NCBI GenBank assembly: GCA_027050775.1
Contig: JALUBH010000003.1
Location: 1-40,854 of the forward strand
Length of the DNA: 40,854 nucleotides
Origin: Campylobacteraceae bacterium
GTDB lineage: Bacteria; Campylobacterota; Campylobacteria; Campylobacterales; Sulfurospirillaceae
Direction: 5' to 3'
The translations under genes were made by a program, and so were the position numbers. Of this stretch, positions 18,117 through 27,379 are shown piece by piece (position 1 is the first letter of the stretch; each line of letters opens with the position of its first letter). The notes below the pieces were generated by a model. That model saw only the letters and a program-made list of their open reading frames with translations. It did not search any database and was not told where the DNA came from.

Positions 18117-19278
18117 TTGTCATCCTCTTAAAGCCTTCATTTATCTCATCTTTGCTTATCGTGATAGGCGGTAGCATTCTTAGTGTATTTTTGCCGGCTT
18201 TCAATACCAAAAGTCCTTCATCAAAACAGGCATTTACCAACTTTGTAAGAGTCTCTGCATCCTTGCATCTGAAGCCTCTCATAAGACCAAGACCAACATG
18301 CCCGGTAAAAAAGTTTGGATAACTTTCGCAAATCATCGGGAGTTTCTCTTCAAAATACAAAAATGTCTCATCCAATAGACCACTGTTTTTGTAACTCTCT
18401 AAGATATTTATCACCTCAACTCCAGCTCTTGTGCTTAAAAAATTCCCTCCAAATGTGCTTCCGTGATCTCCTGGAACAAATATATCCTTATGCTTTGTCA
18501 TCACCGCACCTATAGGTACTCCTCCTGCGAGTCCTTTTGCCAAAGTGATGATATCCGGTTCTATGTCATATAGATTTGTCGCCAAAAATTCACCGCTTCT
18601 ATAAACTCCTGTTTGCACCTCATCCACGATAAGCAATAGTCCTCTATCTTTTAAATATTTTGCGAGTTCTTTGATTTCATTTTTATCAAAAGGTTGAACC
18701 CCGCCCTCTCCTTGAACGAGCTCTATCATCACGGCTATCGTTTCATCATCTATGCTATCGTATATCTTTTTTATATTTTTATCATAAGAAAAACCATCAG
18801 GATATGGGCTGAATTCCGACTTATGAAAACTCTCTTGACCTGTGGCTTTTACTGTGGTGATAGTTCTGCCGTGAAATGAATTCTCAAGCGTAATGATTTT
18901 GTATTTTTTATTATCAAAGTTTTTCTCGCCGTATTTTCTAGCTATCTTTATGGCTCCCTCATTTGCTTCCGCACCGGAATTTCCAAAAAATACAGCCATG
19001 TCAAAACCACTCAGCTCAACCAATCTTTTGGCCAATTTTGCCTGTGGCTCTATCAAATACAGATTTGAAGTGTGTATAAGATTTTTTGCCTGTTCACATA
19101 TGGCATTTGCAAGTCTTGCATTTCCATGTCCCACGCTACTCACACCGATACCACTTGTAAAATCTATATAATCCCTGCCCTTATCGTCATAGAGTGTTGC
19201 ATTGATACCTTGCTTAAAATTGATATAATTCCTAGCATAGGTATTTAGTACAAATTCTTTATCCATTTCTTCATACAT
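18094..19278 (-). CDS. argD: Acetylornithine aminotransferase
   Basis: This 394-residue class III PLP enzyme acts in arginine biosynthesis, making N-acetylornithine, and may also act in lysine synthesis. It has FFGNSGAEANEGAIKIAR (98-114), the SFHGRT motif, the DEVQTG motif binding the PLP pyridine nitrogen (219-224) and the Schiff-base lysine K248 in TLAKGLAGG. The family's usual length is kept. The ATG at 19278 follows AAGGA by eight bases. It heads the argD-tolC-like-midA-like run. Confidence 0.93.
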   Translation of the reverse strand: MYEEMDKEFVLNTYARNYINFKQGINATLYDDKGRDYIDFTSGIGVSSVGHGNARLANAICEQAKNLIHTSNLYLIEPQAKLAKRLVELSGFDMAVFFGNSGAEANEGAIKIARKYGEKNFDNKKYKIITLENSFHGRTITTVKATGQESFHKSEFSPYPDGFSYDKNIKKIYDSIDDETIAVMIELVQGEGGVQPFDKNEIKELAKYLKDRGLLLIVDEVQTGVYRSGEFLATNLYDIEPDIITLAKGLAGGVPIGAVMTKHKDIFVPGDHGSTFGGNFLSTRAGVEVINILESYKNSGLLDETFLYFEEKLPMICESYPNFFTGHVGLGLMRGFRCKDAETLTKLVNACFDEGLLVLKAGKNTLRMLPPITISKDEINEGFKRMTSALDKLS

Positions 19279-19341
19279 ATTATTTCCTTTTGTTGTGCAA
19301 TTATAGCAAATTTATCTAAATAGACTTTTTAGTAAGTGCCA

Positions 19342-19965
19342 TCAATCGCTCAAATGTGGTAAATGCCATTTTTTATAATATGACAAAAGCCTAAACCCAA
19401 GAGCCAAAATAAACACTATGCCTAGCGTGATAAAATTTACACTTCCATATAGACTTAAAACAAAAACTATCACCGCTACGATTATAGATATGGTACCATA
19501 CAACTCGCTCACTAAAAGAAGTGGTATTTTATTTAAAAGGATATCCCTCATAACACCACCTCCTGTGGCTGTGATGACTGCTAGTAAGCTCACCCCAAAA
19601 ATGCTAAATCCAGCCTGCAAAGCCACTAGTGACCCTGAGATGGAAAAAGATATAAGACCAACAGAATCACTAAGAATCAAAAGCTTACTCTTTAGTATTT
19701 TATCACTTTTGTGCAAGCCAAATAAAATACTCAAAATCAAAACACAAACAACTATCAAAGAGGGATATAAATGCAAAAAAGTAAATGGTGCTTTATTTGC
19801 TACTATATCTCTGATGACACCTCCGCCAAGGGCTGTTAAAAAAGAGGCGATAAAGATGCCAAGTATATCTAGCCTATCTTTAGTGGCCACATAAAAGCCA
19901 CTTAAAGCAAATGATGCGATACCTATAAAATCTGCAATATCAAGTAAAAAAGTTTCATTTATCAT
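19342..19965 (-). CDS. TRIC-type cation channel (UPF0126/YicG-like)
   Basis: A 207-residue membrane protein formed of two homologous three-helix halves. Each half contains a G-G-G-V-(I/M)-R-D-I motif: TALGGGVIRDIVANKAPF in the first and TATGGGVMRDILLNKIPL in the second. Seven hydrophobic segments are visible. Prokaryotic TRIC proteins form trimeric potassium-conducting channels; the physiological role in bacteria is not settled. It sits alone upstream of argD on the same strand with 63 bases between them. Confidence 0.88.
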   Translation of the reverse strand: MINETFLLDIADFIGIASFALSGFYVATKDRLDILGIFIASFLTALGGGVIRDIVANKAPFTFLHLYPSLIVVCVLILSILFGLHKSDKILKSKLLILSDSVGLISFSISGSLVALQAGFSIFGVSLLAVITATGGGVMRDILLNKIPLLLVSELYGTISIIVAVIVFVLSLYGSVNFITLGIVFILALGFRLLSYYKKWHLPHLSD

Positions 19966-20030
19966 AAAAATTATTTTAGCATATATGAAATTAAAAAATA
20001 ATATGTTATGCTTTCGCGAAAGGCATTTTG

Positions 20031-21206
20031 ATGTATGGAACTATTATATTTTACAATACAGACAACGGCTCTGGATTAATACTATCTGAAGAAAAAGACA
20101 AACATAGATTTGACATAGAATCTTGGGATGATTTAGATAATTTGCCTCAAATTGGTCTAAAAGTCTCTTTTATTTTGCAAAATGGAACAATCCAAAATAT
20201 CACTAAACACTCTTTTGCACCAACAAAAACCGATATCCCTATAAATATTCAAGACGCAAAAAAAACAATACTTCAGACAAGCTTACCAAATAGTGAAACA
20301 GAGTCATTTGAGAAAAAAATTGATCCCAAATTTTACTCTGTGAAGACTGTTCCAAAAAACTTTATAAACACCACTATGGATAACTTTTTTTCTTCCTTAA
20401 GAGAAACTGTCGGTAAATACAAAGATTATGAACTCCAATCTAGTGAAGAGAGGTTGGATTATTTTAAAATAAAAAGATTTTTATTTACTGCCTACAACAA
20501 TCTTTTAGAGATAGACAGTTCGCTTGCTGATGGAAATCTCACAGAAGTTTATCAGAATATTCAAAACATAAATGACATATACAATATATACAAAAAAAGT
20601 TATATGTACCCAAAAATAGCATTTTCAAATATATTTTTGAGATACACAAGATATAAAGAAGCCAAAAAGCGCCTTGAGAGAAATATCTCAAGCACGAAAA
20701 GCCTAAAAGCCAGCCTTAATGTTATGGAAATCGAGATAAAACAAAAAGTATCACAGTTAGAAGAGCTTGATAAAGACGATTTGGAGATGATAACTCTCAG
20801 ACAAAATATAAAACACTTAAAAGGTCTATATGTTGATGCTATAGATTATATTGGAACACTAAGAGAAGAAAATGAGATGCTTTTACCCATAACAGATGAG
20901 TATTTTGAGCACTTTTTCAATGAATTTAGCAAAAAATTTGAATCTTCATATAAAAACAATATAAAAAACCTAATCAATATCTTGGACTCCATGGCATTTT
21001 TATTTGATAGGCTTATGTGGAAAAAAGCAAGCTATTCCAAAGCGATTATAGCCCGCTTTGAGGAATCAAACATACCATACCCATACAGCTCTTTAACATT
21101 CTTAAGATACTACCTGAAAACTTTAGATAAATCCAAATTAAACGAAGAAAATCAAGAGTTGTTTAAGCTCTTAAACTACCTAGAAAAAAGGAAAACAGAG
21201 AAGTAG
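20031..21206 (+). CDS. Uncharacterised protein with cold-shock-like N-terminus
   Basis: A 391-residue soluble protein. The first 55 residues resemble a cold-shock/OB barrel: MYGTIIFYNTDNGSGLI, then HRFDI and GLKVSFILQNGTIQNI, similar in order to the Y/G-x-I-x-F-N...G-F/L-I core. The rest is highly charged and helical, with probable coiled coils at about 200-260. I know no function. The ATG at 20031 has AAAGG eight bases upstream, so it is preferred over the in-frame TTG at 20028. It is monocistronic, ending 127 bases before the membrane-complex operon. A nucleic-acid-binding role is a guess from the N-terminus. Confidence 0.6.
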   Translation: MYGTIIFYNTDNGSGLILSEEKDKHRFDIESWDDLDNLPQIGLKVSFILQNGTIQNITKHSFAPTKTDIPINIQDAKKTILQTSLPNSETESFEKKIDPKFYSVKTVPKNFINTTMDNFFSSLRETVGKYKDYELQSSEERLDYFKIKRFLFTAYNNLLEIDSSLADGNLTEVYQNIQNINDIYNIYKKSYMYPKIAFSNIFLRYTRYKEAKKRLERNISSTKSLKASLNVMEIEIKQKVSQLEELDKDDLEMITLRQNIKHLKGLYVDAIDYIGTLREENEMLLPITDEYFEHFFNEFSKKFESSYKNNIKNLINILDSMAFLFDRLMWKKASYSKAIIARFEESNIPYPYSSLTFLRYYLKTLDKSKLNEENQELFKLLNYLEKRKTEK

Positions 21207-21267
21207 AGATATTTTAATTTATTTGTTATTTGTCTAATATTAATATTAAGTAAACAAAATAGTTGCA

Positions 21268-21280
21268 ATTGCTTAGCAAT
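21268..21280. promoter_or_regulatory. Small inverted repeat before the 13-gene operon
   Basis: ATTGC-TTA-GCAAT lies 54 bases before the first gene of the membrane-complex operon, in the 127-base spacer that must hold its promoter. It could be an operator half-site pair. The arms are only five bases, so chance is not excluded. Confidence 0.25.
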
Positions 21281-21333
21281 CAAAAAGCATATTCAAGATA
21301 ATCTTGCATAAAGCAAACTTTAATGGGGCAATT

Positions 21334-21582
21334 ATGTTAAATTTTTTGATTTTACTTATAGCATTATCACTGCTTCTCGCATTGATTAGGTTTTTAAAAG
21401 GTCCGACTCTCGTAGATAGGGTTGTGGCTTTTGATTCGATGAGTATTATATCCACTTCACTACTGGTTGTTCTATCCTTCTACTTTCACAAAAGTCTCTA
21501 CCTTGATGTTGCATTTGTTTTTGGTTTAATAGGCTTTGTAGGTACTGTGGTATTTGCCAAATTTTTGGACAAGGAGTTTTAA
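21334..21582 (+). CDS. MrpF/MnhF-like antiporter subunit
   Basis: An 82-residue membrane protein with three hydrophobic helices and the MrpF signature RFLKGPTLVDRVVAFDSMS, followed by FGLIGFVGTVVFAKFL. In Mrp antiporters and in MBH/MBS complexes (where it is subunit B) it forms part of the cation-handling membrane module. The ATG at 21334 is preceded by GGGG. It is the first gene of the 13-gene cluster and is followed immediately by the MrpG-like gene, with TAATG shared between stop and start. Confidence 0.9.
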   Translation: MLNFLILLIALSLLLALIRFLKGPTLVDRVVAFDSMSIISTSLLVVLSFYFHKSLYLDVAFVFGLIGFVGTVVFAKFLDKEF

Positions 21583-21917
21583 TGCTGCTATTTTTAGGCT
21601 ATTTACTAGGACTTTTAGGAACTACATTGTTTTTCATAAGCGGTATTGGACTGCTTCGTATGCCAGATACTCTCACAAGAATGCAAGCTGCAACAAAAGC
21701 CTCAACCCTAGGTTCTCTTTTGGTTATTTTAGCAGTTGCTTGTTTTGAACCGCAATGGACATTTAAACTTGTCGTTTTGGCAGTATTTATACTCATAACA
21801 AACCCTATATCCTCTTCTGTGTTAGCGATGACCACATATAAAAGATTTTATAAAAATGTATACAACACAAGTGGTGCTGACGCATTTAGAGATGATTTAA
21901 AGAAGGAAGAAAAATGA
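21582..21917 (+). CDS. MrpG/MnhG-like antiporter subunit
   Basis: A 111-residue membrane protein with three helices and the MrpG motif GIGLLRMPDTLTRMQAATKA, followed by TLGSLLVI and ITNPISSSVLA. It corresponds to subunit C of MBH/MBS complexes. AAGGAG lies before its ATG, and it overlaps the next gene by four bases. The C-terminal tail is charged and cytoplasmic. Confidence 0.9.
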   Translation: MLLFLGYLLGLLGTTLFFISGIGLLRMPDTLTRMQAATKASTLGSLLVILAVACFEPQWTFKLVVLAVFILITNPISSSVLAMTTYKRFYKNVYNTSGADAFRDDLKKEEK

Positions 21918-22162
21918 TAGGATTACTCATACTCTTCACCTTTTTAGCAATTATTGTGGTGGCTCTTGGAGCAATATTAAGCAAAGATATAACTCAATCA
22001 GTCATGCTGTTTATGGGTGTTGGCCTAGGAAGTGTTGTGCTTTTCTTTATATTTCAAGCTCCTGATGTTGCATTGACTGAAGCAGTTATAGGCACGGGTC
22101 TAAGTACAGCTGTATTTTTACTTGGAATCAGACACACTTCGCAAGAGGAGGCAGAATCATGA
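21914..22162 (+). CDS. DUF4040/MrpB-like small subunit (MbhD-like)
   Basis: An 82-residue protein with three hydrophobic helices and the DUF4040 core VALGAILSKDITQSVMLF, then FIFQAPDVALTEAVIGTGLSTAVFL. The acidic and polar residues in APDVALTEA are conserved in the equivalent segment of MrpA and MbhD and are thought to lie on a proton or sodium path. It overlaps both neighbours by four bases. Confidence 0.85.
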   Translation: MIGLLILFTFLAIIVVALGAILSKDITQSVMLFMGVGLGSVVLFFIFQAPDVALTEAVIGTGLSTAVFLLGIRHTSQEEAES

Positions 22163-22887
22163 ACCTAAAAAAAGAGTTAAGACTTAAGCATATAATTCTT
22201 TCCTTACTCTCATCAGCCCTGCTTCTTTCTTTTCTTGGGCTTCTTATGCAGGTCAAGACAAATACATACAAAACAGTAGGTGATATATTTTTAAATCTAA
22301 ATATGCAAACTGCTACGGCAAATGCAGTGACATCTGTCGTTACATTTTTCAGGGGAATCGATACTGTTGGTGAAGTTACAGTGCTTTTTTTGGCAACATC
22401 CGGTGTAGCATTGATGCTTAGCTCAACTCAAAGAACCTCTAAAAAAGTAGTAAAACAAGAGAGTTTTGTACTACATGTAGGGAGTCGTTTACTAATGAGT
22501 GTGATTATACTCTTTGGTGTATATATCGTTATTCACGGACACCTAAGCCCAGGTGGTGGTTTTCAAGGCGGTGTTGTTATAGCCACTGCATTTTTGCTGC
22601 TATTTTTGGCAAACCCAAATATGTCTCTAAGTCACGGAATACTGACACTTGGCGAATCTCTGAGTGGCTCGGCTTATGTTTTGGTGGCTCTTATCGGGCT
22701 CTTTAAAATGAATATTTTACTTGGAAACTTTTTACCTCACCCAGTTGGTGAAATCGGAGAGTTAGTGAGTGGCGGTATCATACCTGTCATTTACATACTT
22801 GTCGGTATAAAAGTAGGAAGCGAAATGAGCGTTATCGTAGAGTATTTCATAAAAGAAGATTACTATAAAGAGGTGTATGATGCTTGA
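22159..22887 (+). CDS. MnhB-domain subunit, probable MbhE-MbhF fusion
   Basis: A 242-residue membrane protein with two parts. Residues 1-95 resemble the MbhE segment (related to the MrpA C-terminus), with FFRGIDTVGEVTVLFLATSGVALM. Residues 105-240 form the MnhB/MrpB domain, with YIVIHGHLSPGGGFQGGVV and HPVGEIGELVSGGIIPVIYILVGIKVGS. In archaeal MBH/MBS operons these are, as I recall, two genes, E and F. Here they appear fused in one frame. It overlaps the preceding gene by four bases and the following one by eight to eleven. Confidence 0.82.
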   Translation: MNLKKELRLKHIILSLLSSALLLSFLGLLMQVKTNTYKTVGDIFLNLNMQTATANAVTSVVTFFRGIDTVGEVTVLFLATSGVALMLSSTQRTSKKVVKQESFVLHVGSRLLMSVIILFGVYIVIHGHLSPGGGFQGGVVIATAFLLLFLANPNMSLSHGILTLGESLSGSAYVLVALIGLFKMNILLGNFLPHPVGEIGELVSGGIIPVIYILVGIKVGSEMSVIVEYFIKEDYYKEVYDA

Positions 22888-23257
22888 GTTTTTTAATGAC
22901 ACGCAAACCATACATTTTATCATCATAGTTGGCTCTATGTCCCTTTTTTTCATCGGATTTTATGGAATTGCTACACAAAAAAACTTGGTAAAAATTCTTG
23001 TCTCCTTTGACATAATGGAATCGGCCCTATTTCTATTTTTTATAGGGCTTCATTACAAAGTGGGATTAGTAGCTCCGATACTTGATAAACATCTAAAAAC
23101 ATTTACAAATATGGTGGATCCTGTTCCTCAGGCGATGATTCTTACAACCATCGTTATAGGACTTGCGGTTTTAGCACTCGGATTGTCATTTGGTATAGAG
23201 TATTATAAACTCACCGGCAGAAATGACATATCAAAGATGAATGAATTAAGGGATTGA
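22880..23257 (+). CDS. MrpC/NuoK-like subunit
   Basis: A 125-residue, three-helix membrane protein of the MnhC/NuoK family. It has GFYGIATQKNLVKILVSFDIMESALFLFFIG, with the glutamate in the second helix as in NuoK, and DPVPQAMILTTIVIGLAVLALGLS, the classic MrpC motif. It corresponds to MbhG/MbsG. Tandem ATGs at 22877 and 22880 follow AGAGG; either could be used. The next gene begins two bases after the stop. Confidence 0.9.
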   Translation: MLEFFNDTQTIHFIIIVGSMSLFFIGFYGIATQKNLVKILVSFDIMESALFLFFIGLHYKVGLVAPILDKHLKTFTNMVDPVPQAMILTTIVIGLAVLALGLSFGIEYYKLTGRNDISKMNELRD

Positions 23258-23258
23258 T

Positions 23259-24707
23259 ATGAGTTTAGGTTACTATTTTTTATTACCTGTAATTTTTTCA
23301 TTTTTAACCCCTTATTTTAAAAAAATAGGATTACTAAGAGCTAGTTCTATACTTCTAAACTTGCTCCTGTTTTTACAAACTTTAGTTTATACAATGATGT
23401 CTCTTCCACAAATTTCACTGTTTTCCATAAAGCCTCCTTTGGGAATTGCGTTTATATTAGATGGATACTCCTTACTCTTTTTACTGATATTTACATTTTC
23501 AGGTCTTATGGTATCTTTATATATGCCTTGGTTTTTTAAAGCAAACCCAAGAAGAGATGAAGCAAGGTTTTATCTGTTTTTCAACATGCTCATAGCCGGA
23601 AGTATCGGTATGATACTTAGTTGTGATATATTTAATCTATACATTTTCTTTGAAATTACCGGTATCTGCTCATACACTCTTTCGGCATACAACAAAGATA
23701 AACTAGGGCTTGAATCCGGCATAAAGTACCTCATCATCGGCTCGATTGCATCTATCTTTATAGTTTTTGCGATTATGCTTATATACTTGCAAATTGGAAC
23801 TGTAAACTTAGGTCTTATCGCACAAAGATTTCATCAGATTGATCCAAAAATCTCAGTTCTCATTGTCTTAATGCTCTTTATCGGATTTGGAACAAAAGCA
23901 GAACTTTTTCCGATGAACTTTTGGGCACCTGATATCTATCAAGGTAGCATATCACCTGTAAACGGACTCTTTAGTTCCGTCGTAGCAAAAGCTTATCTTT
24001 TTGTCTTTTTTCACCTTTTTTATCTATTTGGATTAAATTCAAAATATATGCTTTTCGTGATGGTCATAGGAGCTATTACTTTTCTTGTTTCCGAGTTTAC
24101 CGCACTAAACCAAACAAATGTCAAAAGGCTTTTTGCATACTCAACACTCGGGCAACTTGGTATTTTGTTTATGGCATTTAGCACAAACTCCATAGATACG
24201 GTCTCCGGCGCACTTTTTCATTTGACTAGCCACTCAATTTCAAAGCTATTGATATTTTTAACTTTAGGCATACTGATTCATAAATTAAAAAGCATGAAGA
24301 TAGATATTTTGGGCGGTTTTAAATCAACATTTTTAACAATTGTATTGGTTATCTCTTTCTTATCCGTACTTGGAATTCCACCATTTAGTGGGTTTATAGG
24401 AAAGATACTTATATTAAAAGGTTTTGCACTTTCGCACAATTATGCAGCTGTTGCATTTATACTTTTGGTATCCATCGTAGAAGCTATATACTTCTTTAGA
24501 ATTATAGCTATGATGCTTGATAAAAGTAGAGCCAAAGTGATAGTAAATGTCGGGGTTATGAATTATGCAATTCTTGCAGTTTTAGCAGCACTCATAGTGC
24601 TTTTTGGTATATATCCGTCACTTTTGCTTCACTATACTGATTTGGCGGCAAATGCGCTACTTCATCCGACTAATTATCTCACTTATGCACTAGGAGTAGG
24701 ACTATGA
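23259..24707 (+). CDS. Proton/cation-translocating antiporter subunit (MrpD/NuoM-like, H)
   Basis: A 482-residue protein with about 14 membrane helices. The antiporter motifs are present: a TM5 glutamate in YIFFEITGICSYTLSAY, the TM7 lysine in FIGFGTKAELFPMNFWAPDIYQ, and a discontinuous-helix region GIPPFSGFIGKILILKG near residue 370. A lysine follows in SHSISKLLIFLTLG. In MBH and MBS complexes the H subunit is the main ion-pumping channel. It overlaps the next antiporter gene by four bases. Confidence 0.9.
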   Translation: MSLGYYFLLPVIFSFLTPYFKKIGLLRASSILLNLLLFLQTLVYTMMSLPQISLFSIKPPLGIAFILDGYSLLFLLIFTFSGLMVSLYMPWFFKANPRRDEARFYLFFNMLIAGSIGMILSCDIFNLYIFFEITGICSYTLSAYNKDKLGLESGIKYLIIGSIASIFIVFAIMLIYLQIGTVNLGLIAQRFHQIDPKISVLIVLMLFIGFGTKAELFPMNFWAPDIYQGSISPVNGLFSSVVAKAYLFVFFHLFYLFGLNSKYMLFVMVIGAITFLVSEFTALNQTNVKRLFAYSTLGQLGILFMAFSTNSIDTVSGALFHLTSHSISKLLIFLTLGILIHKLKSMKIDILGGFKSTFLTIVLVISFLSVLGIPPFSGFIGKILILKGFALSHNYAAVAFILLVSIVEAIYFFRIIAMMLDKSRAKVIVNVGVMNYAILAVLAALIVLFGIYPSLLLHYTDLAANALLHPTNYLTYALGVGL

Positions 24708-26476
24708 ATTCAATATTTTTACTATTAAACTTACTGCCTATCCTGTTTTTGTACCAATTTGGGGGAGCTCTACATGTAGAGCTTAATTTTACATCAAGCT
24801 TTACGCTAAGCCTCATACAAACACCACTAGGTACATTCTTTGCATACTTGAGTATGATCTCATTTTTACTTGTTACGATAGCTCAGAAAAGCAAAAAATT
24901 CTCTTTTAGCTACTATATGTTACAACTTCTGCTCTCTTTAGCAATGTTTATGATAGTACTAGCCGGAGATTTTATCACATTTTTCATAGGTTGGGAGATT
25001 ATGACTTGGAGTAGTTATTTCATCATCTCAAAATCAAAAAATATAGATACAAAATCTCTGCAGAAATACATACTTTTTTCACTTGCATCAGCTTTTTCTT
25101 TGATAGCGGGCATGGTGATTGCTTACTCTTTTGCACACTCTTTTGATTTTTCTGTCATTTCAAGTGCATTTAGAGATATGCCATTTAATATACAAATTAC
25201 ACTTATCGTTCTATTTTCGCTCAGTTTTTTCACAAAAGCCGGTGTGATTGGATTGCACTATTGGGTAGTCGATACCTACTCAAAAGCACCTGATCTTTTT
25301 AGTTCTATTCTTTCAGCTGTTATGTCAAAGATGGGTATATACGGACTATTTTTGATATATGGCCACATCGTAGGATATCAAGAATTAAAGATGATGTTTG
25401 GAACAATATTGAACGGTACAAACTTCGGATACACTCTAGCATGGATAGGAGTTGCCACTTCAATCATAGCTACATTTAAAGCCATCACTCAAGATGAAGT
25501 CAAAAAGTTATTAGCTTACTCATCGATAGCACAACTAGGCTACATAATAACAGTTATAGGATTTGGAACAGCCTATGGTGTTGCGGGAGCCATGTATCAT
25601 ACACTTATACACACTATCATCAAACTGCTTCTATTTATAAATGTAGCGGCGATTGTAGCACAAACCGGTAAAAGTAAATTTAGCGAATTAGGTGGCTTGA
25701 TATATAGAACCCCTGTTTCATTTGTGATGCTTCTTATCGGTATTATAGGACTTGCCGGTATGCCTCCTCTTGGTGGTTTTGCCTCAAAATTTATGATGTA
25801 CAATGCTGCAATTGACACAAAATTTGCACTGATTCTTATAGGTATGCTCTTCTCGGGTGCAGCTTCATTTTTATACTGCTATAAACTTGTATACGGTATA
25901 TATCTAGGACATCCGACTTCAAAAAATTTAGAAACAACCAAAGAGGTACCGATCAGTTATTTGATTCCTCAAATCATACTTGCACTTTTACTTGTATTAA
26001 CCGGTGCGTTTCCAGGAGCATTTATCAAAGTTATCAACCCTGTATTAGTGGAATTTTCACTCTCAACCATACCTTATAGTGGGTTAGGCGTGATGAATAG
26101 TGCCGTCGGCAGTTTCAATGGACTTTTTATTATTAGTGCTTTTGTTGTATTTTTTGTACTGATACTTCTGCTCATCACAAGAATCAAATCAAAAGCCAAA
26201 AACAATCTAAACAGATTTGACATAAGCTATTGTGGCGAAGTACCTGCACAAGACACATCATTGCACTTTGGATTCGGATTCGGAGCTGATCTTCATAAAA
26301 TCAAATTTGCAAATGCTATACTAAAAAGGAGCTCATCCTCTTTTTATGAATCACTAGCAACACAAACCAAAAAAACATCTGAACTTTTCAGCAGGATGTA
26401 TTATGGAAATATTCATAATACCATGCTTATAATATTACTGTTTTTCAGTGCACTGTTTTTTATAGGAGTTAACTGA
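24704..26476 (+). CDS. Second antiporter-like subunit (NuoL-like, H')
   Basis: A 590-residue protein with about 15 membrane helices. The TM5 motif FFIGWEIMTWSSYFI holds the conserved glutamate. FFTKAGVIGLHYWVVDTYSKAPDLFSS carries the TM7 lysine. GIIGLAGMPPLGGFASKFMMYNA marks the broken-helix region. A C-terminal extension ends in one more helix, as in NuoL. Two antiporter subunits in tandem are typical of MBS/Mbx rather than MBH, which has one. The coding region contains the 18-base dispersed palindrome at 24766 (encoding part of GALHVELN). Confidence 0.9.
   Translation: MNSIFLLLNLLPILFLYQFGGALHVELNFTSSFTLSLIQTPLGTFFAYLSMISFLLVTIAQKSKKFSFSYYMLQLLLSLAMFMIVLAGDFITFFIGWEIMTWSSYFIISKSKNIDTKSLQKYILFSLASAFSLIAGMVIAYSFAHSFDFSVISSAFRDMPFNIQITLIVLFSLSFFTKAGVIGLHYWVVDTYSKAPDLFSSILSAVMSKMGIYGLFLIYGHIVGYQELKMMFGTILNGTNFGYTLAWIGVATSIIATFKAITQDEVKKLLAYSSIAQLGYIITVIGFGTAYGVAGAMYHTLIHTIIKLLLFINVAAIVAQTGKSKFSELGGLIYRTPVSFVMLLIGIIGLAGMPPLGGFASKFMMYNAAIDTKFALILIGMLFSGAASFLYCYKLVYGIYLGHPTSKNLETTKEVPISYLIPQIILALLLVLTGAFPGAFIKVINPVLVEFSLSTIPYSGLGVMNSAVGSFNGLFIISAFVVFFVLILLLITRIKSKAKNNLNRFDISYCGEVPAQDTSLHFGFGFGADLHKIKFANAILKRSSSSFYESLATQTKKTSELFSRMYYGNIHNTMLIILLFFSALFFIGVN
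24766..24783. repeat. Dispersed palindrome AGCTCTACATGTAGAGCT within a gene
   Basis: An identical copy of the 18-base perfect palindrome found at 14568 lies in frame inside the NuoL-like gene, just after its first helix. It sits at a tolerated periplasmic or loop position in the protein. Confidence 0.7.
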
Positions 26477-27369
26477 TGATTTTTCAAATTATTTTACTTA
26501 TTATGCTCGCGTATGTGGTCGGTTTTATCTATTTTGGTCTATATAGAAATATAACAGCTAGAATTCAAAGTAGATATGGTCCGAGCGTGTATCAGTCATT
26601 TTATGACAGTATAAAACTGTTTTCCAAAAAAAATACGGTCAATTTTGGCTGGATGTTTTATCTAGGACCTGTGATTATGGCAACCGGTGCTATTTTGACA
26701 CTTGTCTTAATCCCTATTTTTAGTGACAGCGATTTTCTAAGGAGTGTAACTAGTCAAGGAAATTTATTTGTATTGCTTTACTTGATGGTACTTGGACCTC
26801 TTGGAAATGCGCTTGCAGTTGGAACAGGCGGCAATCCTTTCGGAGTTATGGGAGTAGTGAGGGGTTTGACTAGACTCATCGGTTTGGAATTGCCATTTTA
26901 TATAGCAGTTGTCGGTTTAATCATAGCTGCAAACAGCAGTGATATAGTGCACATCATAGATCTTCAAAAAACAACCGGATTAAACATCATCAACCACCCT
27001 CTTCTTTTCATAGGTGCTATGATATCCATGGTTGGTTTCTTTGGAGAATCACCATTTGATATTCCTGGTGCTCCACAAGAGGTATATTCCGGGCCAAGAA
27101 CTGAGTTTAGCGGTAAATTTTTGGCACTTCTTATGAGTCAAGGTTCGCTCTTTGCATTTGCAAAGCTTGTTTTGATAGTTGATCTGTTTTTAGGTGGAGC
27201 TGATTCGTTAGAGATGCTGATTTTAAAAACTTTTGCTATATTTGTTACAATTATCTTTATAGGTGTCGTATATGGAAGATATAAGGTTGAACAAGCAGTT
27301 GACTTTTTGATGAAATTGCCCACGCTAATAGCCGTCTTAGGACTTGCTAGAGTCGTTTGGTTTGGATAA
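26476..27369 (+). CDS. NuoH/HyfC-like membrane subunit (M)
   Basis: A 297-residue membrane protein with about eight helices that anchors the peripheral redox arm. The family motifs are intact: ARIQSRYGPSVYQSFYDSIK, GGNPFGVMGVVRGLTRLIGLELPFYI, and ESPFDIPGAPQEVYSGPRTEFSGK, which carry the charged residues of the quinone-cavity/E-channel region in complex I and its counterparts in MBH. The stop and start codons of neighbours overlap (TGATG), so it is tightly coupled to the antiporter gene before it. Confidence 0.9.
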   Translation: MIFQIILLIMLAYVVGFIYFGLYRNITARIQSRYGPSVYQSFYDSIKLFSKKNTVNFGWMFYLGPVIMATGAILTLVLIPIFSDSDFLRSVTSQGNLFVLLYLMVLGPLGNALAVGTGGNPFGVMGVVRGLTRLIGLELPFYIAVVGLIIAANSSDIVHIIDLQKTTGLNIINHPLLFIGAMISMVGFFGESPFDIPGAPQEVYSGPRTEFSGKFLALLMSQGSLFAFAKLVLIVDLFLGGADSLEMLILKTFAIFVTIIFIGVVYGRYKVEQAVDFLMKLPTLIAVLGLARVVWFG

Positions 27370-27379
27370 GGGAGAAAAA

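Noticed and set aside
27344-27379. Longer NuoB-like protein beginning in the preceding gene
   Set aside because: AAGGGAG lies correctly spaced before the ATG at 27380, and the extension is out-of-frame coding sequence of the NuoH-like gene.
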